From: Candidatus Aminicenantota bacterium
GTDB taxonomy: Bacteria > Acidobacteriota > Aminicenantia > Aminicenantales > Aminicenantaceae
Reading direction: 5' to 3'
Assembly: GCA_020344415.1 (NCBI GenBank)
Contig: CP070825.1
Coordinates: forward strand, 2,354,169-2,418,168
DNA length: 64,000 nucleotides
The notes beneath the pieces are model-generated. The model saw only the letters and a list, made by a program, of their open reading frames with translations. It made no database searches and was not told the origin of the DNA. This document shows positions 8,655-17,733 of the stretch, one piece after another (position 1 is the first letter of the stretch; every line of letters starts with the position of its first letter). The translations under genes and the position numbers were made by a program.

Positions 8655-8844
8655 AAAATAAACGGGGGGCTGGCATCGCTCCCGTTCAGACTTTTCACGC
8701 CATTCCTTCATCGCTCTTTTCGGCACGTGCGTAACTCGCTGCGCTTAGACATACTCGGTGTCCGGCTCCGCCGGATTCCCTCAAAGAGCAACTCAGGAAG
8801 GCTAAATCTTCAAAGATCGCTTCATCCATCCACCCGTTTATTTT
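8655..8844 (-). repeat. Structured repeat family, copy C
   Basis: A full copy in reverse orientation between the aspartoacylase-type gene and ispH. Outer arms AAAATAAACGGGGGGCTGG and CCATCCACCCGTTTATTTT pair with two mismatches over 19 positions. Inner blocks match copies B and D closely. The remaining part of this gap (8845-8965) holds the ispH promoter. Confidence 0.88.
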
Positions 8845-8908
8845 CTAAATATGATGTTCGTGAATTTGAAGAAATCCAGCTAAGTTAATATTTTACCTGT
8901 ATTTAGGA

Positions 8909-8936
8909 TTGACAAAGGGACTCCGACTGATATAGT
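8909..8936 (+). promoter_or_regulatory. Sigma-70-type promoter for the ispH operon
   Basis: A consensus -35 box, TTGACA, is followed after 16 bases by TATAGT. A second possible -10, TATAAT, overlaps its end at 8936-8941. The ispH start is about 30 bases downstream and no other promoter-like pair is closer. Confidence 0.6.
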
Positions 8937-8965
8937 ATAATCATTCATTCTTTTTGCTCAAGAAA

Positions 8966-9844
8966 ATGGAAATCATCGTAGCTAAGAACTCTGGATTATG
9001 TTATGGAGTTAAAAGGGCTTTGAATCTAGCCAAGGAAACAAGGAATAAGAGAAACGGGAAAGTCTTCACTCTGGGAGACTTAATCCATAACCCAAGAGTG
9101 ATCGCTGATCTGCAGAAACAAGGAATTCAACCTATCGAAAATTTAAATGAACTCAAAAAAGGAACAGTTATCATCAGGAGTCATGGGGTCTCACCTGGAG
9201 TACACAAATCACTAAAAGAAAAACAAATGGAAATCGTCGACGCCACCTGCCCCATAGTAAAAAAAATCCAGAAATTGGTTGAAATATTAGCCAAAGAGAA
9301 AGAGGAAATCATCATCGTCGGTAACAAAGACCATCCAGAGATAAAAGGTCTCATCGGATTCAGCCAGGGAAGAGGAATCATTGTTGAAAATGAAACGCAA
9401 GTCAAAAGGCTGACGCACAAAAAAAAGAGAGCCGTCCTTGCCCAATCCACTCAGGATTTATACCTTTTTGAAAAAATTGTAGCTGCTCTCATCGAAAAAA
9501 CAGAGGAATTAAGAGTCTACAATACTATCTGTCATTCGACTCAAACTCGTCAAAAAGCCACTTCTGACCTAGCTTCTCATGTAGATACGCTTTTTATCGT
9601 TGGGGGGAAAAACAGCTCCAATACTCGTAAACTCTTCCAGATTTCAAGAAGAATCTTGCCCACTACATACTTCATTGAAAATGCAGAGCAAATCACACCT
9701 AAAACGCTAAAATGGGCAAATAAGATAGGGATATCTGGAGGCGCTTCTACTCCTCCTGAAGCTATTCAGGAAGCCGTAGAAAAAATCAAAGATAGCTATA
9801 AACTCCAACTCAAAAAGGAGAAGACTATTCAATGTCGGGAATAA
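8966..9844 (+). CDS. ispH: 4-hydroxy-3-methylbut-2-enyl diphosphate reductase
   Basis: A 292-residue iron-sulfur enzyme of the last step of the MEP isoprenoid pathway, yielding IPP and DMAPP. The start is placed at the ATG giving MEIIVAKNSGLCYGV; an upstream TTG would add four residues with no family support. The three cluster ligands are Cys12 (GLCYG), Cys95 (DATCP) and Cys189 (TICHST). HPE(I) and GGAS motifs are also present. The gene overlaps the start of the S1 gene by 13 bases, a pairing seen in other bacteria (ispH with rpsA). Confidence 0.95.
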   Translation: MEIIVAKNSGLCYGVKRALNLAKETRNKRNGKVFTLGDLIHNPRVIADLQKQGIQPIENLNELKKGTVIIRSHGVSPGVHKSLKEKQMEIVDATCPIVKKIQKLVEILAKEKEEIIIVGNKDHPEIKGLIGFSQGRGIIVENETQVKRLTHKKKRAVLAQSTQDLYLFEKIVAALIEKTEELRVYNTICHSTQTRQKATSDLASHVDTLFIVGGKNSSNTRKLFQISRRILPTTYFIENAEQITPKTLKWANKIGISGGASTPPEAIQEAVEKIKDSYKLQLKKEKTIQCRE

Positions 9845-11583
9845 CAAAAAACCCAAAAAACGAAGACGCAATCTCTTCTGAAGATTACGAAACCTTACTG
9901 GATAAATACCAGTTCAACGCTAAAGAAATCGCCCCAGGGAATATAATCAAGGGCAAAGTCATTAAAGTAACCCCTGCTCATGTACTTGTCGATGTAGGCT
10001 TCAAATCTGAAGGTATCATTCCTATCGAAGACTTTAGGGACAATCAGGAAACCGCTGAAATCCATCCAGGAGATATGGTCGAAGCCATTCTGGAGAGGGG
10101 CAATTTGAGAGAAGGCTATCTTATCTTGTCCAAAAAAAGAGCAGACGCTATCAAAGCCTTGAATAATCTGGAAAGAGCATACACTCACAATAGCTGGATA
10201 ATAGGAAAAGTCACAGACAAAATAAAAAATGGTTACATCGTTAATGTCGGAATCAACACTTTTCTCCCTGACTCACACGCTGATGTTAGAGCGGTTAAAG
10301 ACCCAGAGAAACTCAAAGGAAACGATTACAAATTTAAAGTTATAAAGTTCGACAGGAAAAGCGAAAACGCTGTCCTTTCCCGAAAGCTATTCCTTCAAGA
10401 CGAAAGAGAGAAAAGAAAAAGACGAGTCTTTGATCATCTCAGTCAGGGGCAAAAAATCAAGGGCAAGATTAAATCCCTGACCAACTTCGGTGCTTTTGTC
10501 GATCTAGGAGGAGTGGAAGGGCTCCTCCACATATCTGACATGTCCTGGGGAAAAACGAATCACCCTTCAGAAATCTTTGAGATGGGACAGGAAGTAGAAG
10601 TGGTGGTTCTTGACTTCAATGAAAAGGATGAAAGAATTTCTCTTGGTTATAAACAACTGGTTGATGATCCATGGACAAACATTGAAGAAAAATACCAAGC
10701 AGGCCAAAAAGTGAAGGGTAAGGTAGTAAGCCTGACTGATTTTGGCGCATTCATTGAACTAGAAAAAGGAGTGGAAGGTTTAGTCCATATCTCAGACCTC
10801 ACCTGGTCTCGTAAGCCTATTCATCCCAAAAAAATTCTCACTGCTGGAGAAGAAGTCACGGTGACCATCCTTGATTTGAATCCCTCAAACAAAAGAATCT
10901 CTTTGGGTCTTAAACAGATCACTCCTCATCCCTTAGAGCTTCTTAAGCAAAAATTCAGCCCAGGTTCTCGGGTTACAGGAACTGTAACGAGCATAACTGA
11001 CTTTGGTGCCTTCTTGGAGGTCGAGGAAGGGATTGAAGGTCTAATCCACATCTCAGATATCAGTTGGGAAAAAACCAAACATCCATCCGAGAAACTGAAA
11101 GTAGGACAAGAGACCGAGGCTATAATTTTAAATATCGATGTTGAAAAACAAAAATTATCTCTAGGCATAAAACAGCTAGAAGGAGACATCTGGGAAGATT
11201 TTTTTGCTAGACAGAAAATGGGGGACCTTGTCAATGTGAAAATCACGCGCATCACCAATTTTGGCGTTTTTGTGGAGATCACTCCTGGAATCGAGGGAGT
11301 TGTTTTCCTCTCCGAGCTCGACCAAAAAAGAATTGAAGACCCAGCTGAAGCGTTTTCCGCTGGGGAAGAGCGAATTGCCAAAATCATAAAAATGAATCAA
11401 AAAGATAAAAAGATATCCCTCAGCTTTAAACAAGCTCAGATGGATATACAAAAATTGGAATATCAGAAATACGTACAAAGCCAAGATAATAAATTAACAT
11501 TGGGAGACATAATGAAAGATCAATTCCAGGAAATTCAATCCCCTAAGAAAAAGAACAAAAAAAAGGAGGAAAAAGATGATTAA
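9832..11583 (+). CDS. rpsA: 30S ribosomal protein S1
   Basis: 583 residues with six S1 OB-fold repeats starting near residues 34, 119, 203, 289, 376 and 462. Repeats three to six carry the canonical (T/S)xFGAF(V/I/L)...GLxHISD motif; the first two are more divergent, as in true S1, where they dock on the 30S subunit. The tail is lysine-rich. The protein recruits mRNA to the small subunit. GGAG precedes the ATG at a good distance. It overlaps ispH upstream by 13 bases and the HU gene downstream by 8 bases, so the three form one operon. Confidence 0.95.
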   Translation: MSGITKNPKNEDAISSEDYETLLDKYQFNAKEIAPGNIIKGKVIKVTPAHVLVDVGFKSEGIIPIEDFRDNQETAEIHPGDMVEAILERGNLREGYLILSKKRADAIKALNNLERAYTHNSWIIGKVTDKIKNGYIVNVGINTFLPDSHADVRAVKDPEKLKGNDYKFKVIKFDRKSENAVLSRKLFLQDEREKRKRRVFDHLSQGQKIKGKIKSLTNFGAFVDLGGVEGLLHISDMSWGKTNHPSEIFEMGQEVEVVVLDFNEKDERISLGYKQLVDDPWTNIEEKYQAGQKVKGKVVSLTDFGAFIELEKGVEGLVHISDLTWSRKPIHPKKILTAGEEVTVTILDLNPSNKRISLGLKQITPHPLELLKQKFSPGSRVTGTVTSITDFGAFLEVEEGIEGLIHISDISWEKTKHPSEKLKVGQETEAIILNIDVEKQKLSLGIKQLEGDIWEDFFARQKMGDLVNVKITRITNFGVFVEITPGIEGVVFLSELDQKRIEDPAEAFSAGEERIAKIIKMNQKDKKISLSFKQAQMDIQKLEYQKYVQSQDNKLTLGDIMKDQFQEIQSPKKKNKKKEEKDD

Positions 11584-11851
11584 AGCCGACTTAATCAACA
11601 AAATCGCAAAGGAAATGACCATTTCCAAACAGGAGGCAGAAACCGGCGTTAATCTTTTCTTCGAGACAATCAAGGAAGCGATTTTAAGAGGTGAAGAGAT
11701 AGAATTAAGGGGGTTTGGTAGTTTTCGATTCAGACAAAGAGGGGCTCGTGCGGGAAGAAATCCTCGTACTGGCGAGCCTGTTCAAGTCCCTCCAAAAAAG
11801 GTTCTTTATTTTAAACCAAGCAAGATTTTAAAAAAAATGTTAAATAAATAG
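11576..11851 (+). CDS. HU/IHF family DNA-binding protein
   Basis: A 91-residue nucleoid protein. The beta-arm GRNPRTGEPVQVP, containing the intercalating proline, and the core ELRGFGSFRFRQR identify the family. The sequence does not let me decide between HU and an IHF subunit. AAGGAGG lies just before the ATG inside the end of rpsA, so translation is coupled to it. Confidence 0.93.
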   Translation: MIKADLINKIAKEMTISKQEAETGVNLFFETIKEAILRGEEIELRGFGSFRFRQRGARAGRNPRTGEPVQVPPKKVLYFKPSKILKKMLNK

Positions 11852-11865
11852 CTGGAAGACACGAG

Positions 11866-12372
11866 ATGGAATATCTCTCTGCTCCGTGGAGAGAAGAATA
11901 CGTAAAAAGAGTATTCAAGATGAACGAATGCATCCTTTGCCGTGCGCTCAAGCTGAAAAAGGACAAAGAAGCTTATATTCTCTTTAGAGGGACATATAAT
12001 TTCATTCTCTTAAATAAATACCCCTACACCCCCAGCCACTTGATGATTGCCCCCTACAAACATCTTGCTTCATTCGAACGAGCAAAAAAAGAAGCTACAG
12101 ACGAAATGGTAGATCTCGCAAAAATAAGCCTCAAGATCTTAAAAAAGCAATATAAGCCGCACGGCTTTAACACAGGTATGAACTTAGGAGCCAGTGCAGG
12201 TGCTGGAGTTGTAGATCACTACCATCTCCATGTGATTCCCCGCTGGACAGGAGACTCAAACTTTATGCCCCTCGTAGGAAAGACAAGGCTCACGATAGAA
12301 GATCTCGATACGACATATGAGCGGCTCTTCCCATTTTTTCAGAAGGAGAAAAAAACACGCACTAAGAACTGA
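11866..12372 (+). CDS. HIT-domain nucleotide hydrolase/phosphorylase
   Basis: 168 residues. The catalytic histidine triad is in DHYHLHVIPRW (H-x-H-x-H). An N-terminal CILC, part of the Cys-x-x-Cys zinc site of this subgroup, follows the opening MEYLSAPWREEYV. These features match HIT proteins acting on diadenosine polyphosphates or AMP derivatives. The start lies 14 bases after the HU gene, probably in the same operon. Confidence 0.88.
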   Translation: MEYLSAPWREEYVKRVFKMNECILCRALKLKKDKEAYILFRGTYNFILLNKYPYTPSHLMIAPYKHLASFERAKKEATDEMVDLAKISLKILKKQYKPHGFNTGMNLGASAGAGVVDHYHLHVIPRWTGDSNFMPLVGKTRLTIEDLDTTYERLFPFFQKEKKTRTKN

Positions 12373-12413
12373 TACCCTAAAACGTCCTCAACAAAAAGCC
12401 CATAGAGGAAAAA

Positions 12414-13559
12414 ATGAATTTCGAACTATCAGAAGACCAAAAGATGCTCAAAGACATGGTCAGAGAATTTACCCAAAAAGAGATCGAGCCTCATGTGAAA
12501 GCTCTAGAGGAAAAGCATGAATTTCCCCGCGAAATCTTAAGAAAACTCGCAGAGCTTGGATTGCTGGGAATCACAATTCCCCCCGAATATGAAGGAATAA
12601 AAACAGACTTTCTTTCCCTCATCCTTACCCTAGAAGAAATCAGCTACTCCTCACCATCAATAGCCGTCATCATTAGTGTCCATAGCTCACTCTTCTGCTA
12701 CTCTATCTTTAAGTACGGAAGCCAGAAGCAGAAAGAGAAATATCTTCCCCCTGCAGCCAAAGGGGAAATCATCGGTGCCTTTGCCTTGACAGAGCCTGAA
12801 GCTGGATCTGACGCAAGGAATCTCAAGGCAAAAGCAGTGAAAGACGGTGACCTCTATATCTTAAACGGGACAAAGGCATGGGTGACCAGCGGAGCCGACG
12901 CGGAAGCTTTCATTACTTTTGCATTAGTCGAAGTGGAACCGGGCGTGAAAAAATTGAGCTCTTTTATCATAGAGAGAGATTTTCCAGGAGTCCAGATATC
13001 TAAAATTGAAGAAAAGATGGGGCTTCATTCTTCTCCAACTGCAGAGATTGCCTTGGAAGACTGCCAGGTTCCCATAGAAAACCTCTTAGGTGAAATAGGG
13101 AAAGGGGCACATATTGCTTTTCACTGCCTTGACTGCTCCAGAATCGGGATCGGTGCTCAAGCTGTAGGCATTTCTCAACGAGCTTTAGAAGAAGCCATAA
13201 GATATGCCAAACAAAGACAGGCTTTCGGCAAAAAAATTTCGGAATTCCAGGCCATTCAGTTTGAAATAGCCGAAATGTCAACGCTCATAGAAGCAGGCCG
13301 ACTGCTTACATATAGGGCGGCTGATTTAAATGATAAGGGGAAGCCTTTTTCAAAAGAAGCTTCAATGGCCAAACTCTTCGCCTCAGAAGCGGCCAATAAA
13401 ATCTCCTATTTGGCTTTGCAGATTCATGGCGGCTATGGTTACTCCAAAGAATTCTTGATCGAACAAATCTACAGAGATGTAAGAGTTCTCCCTATCTACG
13501 AAGGCACTTCTGAGATTCAGCGCTTGGTTATTTCTAGACATCTCTTAAAAGACCTATAA
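12414..13559 (+). CDS. Acyl-CoA dehydrogenase
   Basis: 381 residues, FAD-dependent, oxidising an acyl-CoA to the enoyl-CoA. The family signatures GAFALTEPEAGSDA (FAD/substrate) and QIHGGYGYSKEF are present. The likely catalytic base is Glu363 in PIYEGTSEIQ, the position used by short-chain and butyryl-CoA enzymes. Length is normal. No electron-transfer flavoprotein or thiolase is adjacent, so the acyl chain preferred cannot be told; amino-acid fermentation would fit. Confidence 0.93.
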   Translation: MNFELSEDQKMLKDMVREFTQKEIEPHVKALEEKHEFPREILRKLAELGLLGITIPPEYEGIKTDFLSLILTLEEISYSSPSIAVIISVHSSLFCYSIFKYGSQKQKEKYLPPAAKGEIIGAFALTEPEAGSDARNLKAKAVKDGDLYILNGTKAWVTSGADAEAFITFALVEVEPGVKKLSSFIIERDFPGVQISKIEEKMGLHSSPTAEIALEDCQVPIENLLGEIGKGAHIAFHCLDCSRIGIGAQAVGISQRALEEAIRYAKQRQAFGKKISEFQAIQFEIAEMSTLIEAGRLLTYRAADLNDKGKPFSKEASMAKLFASEAANKISYLALQIHGGYGYSKEFLIEQIYRDVRVLPIYEGTSEIQRLVISRHLLKDL

Positions 13560-13603
13560 AAAAATGAAAACAAATAGAAACATCCTCCTCTTGAGGTGAA
13601 ACC

Positions 13604-15535
13604 ATGCTTAAAGCAATGCGAAAAAATGTAAAGCAATTATCCCCTATCCTGTGGATTGTGATTGGTGCTTTCATCATCACTATATTCGCAGTATGGGGCG
13701 GAGGCGTCCGATCAGGAGAGGGAGGACCAGCAGACACCCTTATCTCAATCGGGAAAGAAAAAATATCTGCTCAATTTTACATCGAAAGCCTTAGACAAAG
13801 GCTTGAGGCAATGCAGAGAGAGTTTAAGGAACTCAATCGAAATCTCATCCAGCAGCTCAACATTCCCCAGCAAATATTACAGCAGATTATCCAGCAGTCT
13901 CTTCTTCTTCAGACAGCTCAGAACATGAATATAAGTGCCTCAGCCGGGGAGGTTCGAGAGAAAATAATAAGCTATCCTGTCTTCCAGAGAGACGGCAAAT
14001 TCATTGGTTTCCAAGAGTACAAGAGAATTTTGACGTGGAACCGCATATCCATCGCAGAATTCGAGGAAAGCCTTCGAAAAGAGATTATAATAGACAAACT
14101 CATCAAATCCCTCACGGCAGGTATCGCAATAACTCAAGAAGAACTCTGGGAGAACTATAAGAACGAAAACGAAACCGCTAGGCTGGAATATGTTGTTGTT
14201 GAAGCAGATAAGATAGAATTCAAAGAAACGCCCCCTGATAGCGAAACTCGTGAATACTTTGAAAAAAATAAAGAGAACTATCAGATCCCAGAAAAAAGGG
14301 AAGGATTGCTTGTCTTTCTCAACATGGAAGACATAAAGGGGGAAATCGAGCTCGCTGATTCAGAAATCGAGAAATATTACGAAGATAATATATCTCAGTT
14401 TAAAGAGCCAGAAAAAATGAGGATAAGCAGAATCTACCTTCCTTATGAAGATAAAGAAAAAGAAATGGTTCGGGCCGAAGCCCAAAATATGCTGGATAAA
14501 ATCAATGCAGGTGAAGACTTTGGAGATTTAGCCATAAAGAACTCCAAGGATGAGAAAGCCCAAGAAAGCGGAGACTGGGGACTCTATGATTGGAGAAGGC
14601 TATCTCCAGAGGAGCAGGAAAAAATCAAAGAGCTTTCTAAAGGAGACATTTCTGAGATACTGGAGCTTCCGGAAGGGGTCTCGATCATCAAGATGACTGA
14701 AAAAGAACCAGAAATCACAAAATCTCTTGAAGAAGTCAGGCAAAGGATAAAGAGCATTCTCGAAGATCAAAAATCCAGGCAGATTGCCGAAGATAGAATC
14801 TCTCGGCTTGAGAAACGGGCAAGAAAAGAGAAAAGCCTGGAAGCAGCAGCCCAAAAGACAGGGTTTGAAGTCAAAACGACCGGGCTTCTCAAAGAAAAGG
14901 AAGCGTTCGAAGACATTGACACCTCAGGCTCCATAAGCCAAACTCTTTTCGCCCTGGAGGAAAAAGAAATCTCCTCTCTCATCAACACTTTCAAAGGCAT
15001 AGGAATTGCTCAACTTGAGAAAATCGATCCTCCTCGTCAAGCCAATCTAGAAGAAGTAAAGAATGACGTGGAAGAAGATTTCACTGCTGTGAAAAAGAAA
15101 GAAAAAGCCCTTGAGAAGATAAAAAAGATTAAAGCAGAGGTAAAAAGCAAAAGCCTTGAAGAGTTAGCTGAAAAATATAACGCTGAATACAAAACTGTTA
15201 ATGAACATAAACGAGGGCAATATCTGGGCATAATCGCTGAAAATAAAGAAGTCGATAAATTGGCTTTCTCACTTTCCCTAAAGGAAGTAAGTGAACCTGT
15301 GGAATTCGAAAACGGTTATTCTCTAGTAAGAACCCTGGACAGGAAAGAGGTCACAAAGGAGGACTTTGAAAAAGACAAAGAAAAAGAAAGAGAGAACTTA
15401 CTGGAAGTAAAGCGGAATAAATTTTTTCAGTCTTATATGCTAAAATTAAGAGAAGAACGTGAAGTCAAGATAAAATACGATCTCTTTCTTAAAATCAACT
15501 CCGATATCCTCTCTAGGTTCGAAGGAGAGGACTAA
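13604..15535 (+). CDS. Membrane-anchored SurA/PpiD-type peptidylprolyl isomerase
   Basis: 643 residues: one N-terminal membrane helix (ILWIVIGAFIITIFAVW), then a SurA-N-like chaperone domain, and a parvulin domain beginning near residue 271 (KMRISRIYLP...AGEDFGDLAIKNSKD...GDWGLYDW). A second, degenerate parvulin-like part is suggested near the end. The topology is that of PpiD, which helps proteins fold as they leave the Sec translocon. It starts 45 bases after the dehydrogenase and has GAGGTGA as ribosome site. Confidence 0.85.
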   Translation: MLKAMRKNVKQLSPILWIVIGAFIITIFAVWGGGVRSGEGGPADTLISIGKEKISAQFYIESLRQRLEAMQREFKELNRNLIQQLNIPQQILQQIIQQSLLLQTAQNMNISASAGEVREKIISYPVFQRDGKFIGFQEYKRILTWNRISIAEFEESLRKEIIIDKLIKSLTAGIAITQEELWENYKNENETARLEYVVVEADKIEFKETPPDSETREYFEKNKENYQIPEKREGLLVFLNMEDIKGEIELADSEIEKYYEDNISQFKEPEKMRISRIYLPYEDKEKEMVRAEAQNMLDKINAGEDFGDLAIKNSKDEKAQESGDWGLYDWRRLSPEEQEKIKELSKGDISEILELPEGVSIIKMTEKEPEITKSLEEVRQRIKSILEDQKSRQIAEDRISRLEKRARKEKSLEAAAQKTGFEVKTTGLLKEKEAFEDIDTSGSISQTLFALEEKEISSLINTFKGIGIAQLEKIDPPRQANLEEVKNDVEEDFTAVKKKEKALEKIKKIKAEVKSKSLEELAEKYNAEYKTVNEHKRGQYLGIIAENKEVDKLAFSLSLKEVSEPVEFENGYSLVRTLDRKEVTKEDFEKDKEKERENLLEVKRNKFFQSYMLKLREEREVKIKYDLFLKINSDILSRFEGED

Positions 15536-15614
15536 CCTTTTAGCAACTCAGGCAACAGGGTCAGGCTTGAAAAACTTGAATAACTTTTGGAGTCAGACCT
15601 CAAAATGGAGGAAG

Positions 15615-15712
15615 AAAAAGGGGACAGGCTACTTTTTTCTCAAATGGAGAGATTGCCACGCTCCGCTCGCAAAGACATCCCACAGAATAAATAAGTAGCC
15701 TCTCCCCTTTTT
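15615..15712. repeat. GGGGACAGGC palindrome with CATTGCGAG-type core
   Basis: Arms AAAAAGGGGACAGGCTACTT and AAGTAGCCTCTCCCCTTTTT pair over 20 bases with one mismatch. Between them is GAGATTGCCACGCTCCGCTC followed by GCAAAGAC, which is the second repeat signature found again near 50.2 and 51.5 kb. The stretch just before (15552-15603) carries decayed GGGTCAGGCTT and GTCAGACCTC ends. The gap 15536-15774 holds no gene. Confidence 0.75.
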
Positions 15713-15774
15713 CACCTTTATGTTGAGTCCGGACTCAAATTCACATAATAATTCAATTTATTCAACTCCATAGT

Positions 15775-16722
15775 ATGAGAATGAATAAGCTCTATCAAGC
15801 TGCTGAAAAAGCTATAAAACAATCCCTTCGCCTCCGCAGAGGTGAGAGATTCTTGCTGGTAACAGACAAACAGAAAATGGAAATTGCGGAAGCCCTCGCT
15901 TTCTGGGCAAAGCAAGTTGGAGCCGAAACAACAACATTTCTCATGGCAGAAACTTTAAGACCAATCACCGAACCTCCTTACCTTTTCAAACAAATGGCCA
16001 GAAAGGCCACAGCTATCGCCTATATGCTTGATCCGAGAATCGAAGAAAAGCCGTTCAGGGGATACATGGTTAAAATCGGAATGGAACGAAGCCGTATTTG
16101 TATGATGCCTGGCTTAACGAAAGATATGATAGAGCGCTTGGTGAATATTGATTTTAAAGAGATGGATCGGTTCACTAAAAAAGTCATAAGAGCCATGAAA
16201 GATGCGGCCGATGTTCTTGTAGAGAATCCCGAAGGAACTCGGATTGAATTCAGCGTCAAGGGAAGAAAGTGGGCCAACGATAACGGAAATATAAGCCGCA
16301 AAGGAACGCAAGGGAACCTTCCTGCAGGTGAGTGTTATACAGCTCCTGTGGAAAGCACTTTTTCCGGAAAACTAGTCATCAGTCTCATCGACGACAAGCT
16401 CGGGCGAGGAACGATGTGTTTCGAAAATGGAAAGTTGGTGAATTACCGTGGCAAAGGAATCCGATCTGTCATCAAAAATATCGGCGGGGATGAATCAGGC
16501 AGAATAATCGGTGAATTCGGCATCGGGACGAATAAAAAGGCCCGTATAACGCCAAATATGTTGGAGGCAGAGAAAGCTTTCGGGACAGCTCATTTCGCTA
16601 TCGGCGACTCTTATGGCCTGGGCGAAAATCGAAGCAAGCATCATTACGATGCCTTAGTAGAAAAAGTGTCTATCCGAGCAAAGGGAAAATACTTAGCTAA
16701 AGAAGGAAAATTTCTTATTTAA
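15775..16722 (+). CDS. Aminopeptidase (M29-like metallopeptidase)
   Basis: 315 residues. The C-terminal third resembles the metal site of M29 thermophilic aminopeptidases: Glu near residue 247 in GEFGIGTN, then LEAEKAFGTAHFAIGDSYG and KHHYDALV supplying histidine and aspartate ligands. M29 enzymes release N-terminal residues using two metal ions. It is shorter than typical M29 members (about 400), as in the 'leucyl aminopeptidase' relatives of clostridia and uncultured lineages. It starts at ATG 15775; ATG 15781 is an alternative. Confidence 0.75.
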   Translation: MRMNKLYQAAEKAIKQSLRLRRGERFLLVTDKQKMEIAEALAFWAKQVGAETTTFLMAETLRPITEPPYLFKQMARKATAIAYMLDPRIEEKPFRGYMVKIGMERSRICMMPGLTKDMIERLVNIDFKEMDRFTKKVIRAMKDAADVLVENPEGTRIEFSVKGRKWANDNGNISRKGTQGNLPAGECYTAPVESTFSGKLVISLIDDKLGRGTMCFENGKLVNYRGKGIRSVIKNIGGDESGRIIGEFGIGTNKKARITPNMLEAEKAFGTAHFAIGDSYGLGENRSKHHYDALVEKVSIRAKGKYLAKEGKFLI

Positions 16723-16726
16723 TATT

Positions 16727-17479
16727 TCAAAAAAACTCTGCCAAAAGAGTTTTTACCCTCTTCTCTAAGGCTTCTCTAAATCTATTTACGGTCTCTGTGA
16801 AATCGCCCCCAAGATAATCAGTTATATACATCGGCTCTCCTACGTTAACTCTAATCTTTGCTGGAACCAGAAAGGGAACATGGGTGCCAAACATTGCTAT
16901 TGGTGTTACGGGAACAGAAATTCCATCCTCTTTATACAAATTATAAGAAATTATTGAAGGTCCTCTCCTAAAAGACGGCACATAAGGATGGGGGTCTTTT
17001 TTCATGACTCTTCCCCTCCCTTGAAGCGCGATGATTGCTCTTCCATTCCTGAGATAATCCTGACATTTCCTTATGGCCAGCCTTTTTTTCTGGTATATAT
17101 CCACTGGTATCGTCCCAATTTTCCCTATTACGTTTGATGCATAATTGACAAAAAGGGTTTTAAGAGGCGTGAGAATTAAATCTATAGAAACTCCAAAATT
17201 TTTCAGCTGTCTCCGAAGATGTTTTCTGATGAGAAAATTAAACTCTTCTTTATTGAAGAACATCTCATTTCCCGTGAAAAAAAAAGGGCGGGGTACAATT
17301 TGGTATATTGTAGCAACATCCTTGAAAGATCCGATATGATTACCAACTATTATATTTGGGCCTCCTTCTATAAAGTTCTCTTCACCTTTAACCACAGTTT
17401 TTTTGCCGAGGAGGGCATAATTACTCAGTCTTCTGAAGACAGGTTCCTGTCTCTTGAATTCTTCCTCAAAGGTTGCCAT
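16727..17479 (-). CDS. PlsC-like 1-acylglycerol-phosphate acyltransferase
   Basis: 250 residues of the PlsC/LPLAT fold, which transfer acyl chains to lysophosphatidate in membrane lipid synthesis. The motif I region reads VGNHIGSFKD (His48 to Asp54). Five residues, not the usual four, separate the catalytic pair, so the canonical HX4D is HX5D here. PVTPIAMFG and VGEPMYITD match later motifs. No clear membrane helix at the N-terminus. It is convergent with the M29 gene, only four bases apart. Function is probable; acceptor unknown. Confidence 0.7.
   Translation of the reverse strand: MATFEEEFKRQEPVFRRLSNYALLGKKTVVKGEENFIEGGPNIIVGNHIGSFKDVATIYQIVPRPFFFTGNEMFFNKEEFNFLIRKHLRRQLKNFGVSIDLILTPLKTLFVNYASNVIGKIGTIPVDIYQKKRLAIRKCQDYLRNGRAIIALQGRGRVMKKDPHPYVPSFRRGPSIISYNLYKEDGISVPVTPIAMFGTHVPFLVPAKIRVNVGEPMYITDYLGGDFTETVNRFREALEKRVKTLLAEFF
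16731..16754. terminator. Bidirectional terminator-like hairpin
   Basis: AAAAACTCT pairs with AGAGTTTTT around a six-base loop, so A and T tracts flank the stem on both strands. It lies where the M29 and PlsC-like genes converge, inside the last codons of the latter. Confidence 0.5.
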
Positions 17480-17538
17480 TTCAGTCGTTCCTGCTCTCTT
17501 ATTTTAAGCAAATCCAAACAAAAAGTAAAAGGCTTCCT

Positions 17539-17649
17539 GGGTCAGGTCTTGTTTTTTGCTTGATGACAAATTTCCATCTCTTTATTACACTAATAACGGA
17601 TTCTTTCTTCCGATATGTGCAGGTCAAGGGCAAAAAATAAGACTTGCCC
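17539..17649. repeat. GGGTCAGG-type palindrome
   Basis: Left arm GGGTCAGGTCTTGTTTTTTG and right arm CAAAAAATAAGACTTGCCC are largely complementary, about 60 bases apart. It fills the divergent gap between the PlsC-like gene and iadA, where promoters for both would be expected; none stands out. Confidence 0.55.
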
Positions 17650-17733
17650 TCTAAATATGCTAAACTTAACTTGACTTAATTTTAAAAAATTCTCAAAATT
17701 CTCTTTTATAGAGCCTTCAGGAAGGAGGAACGG

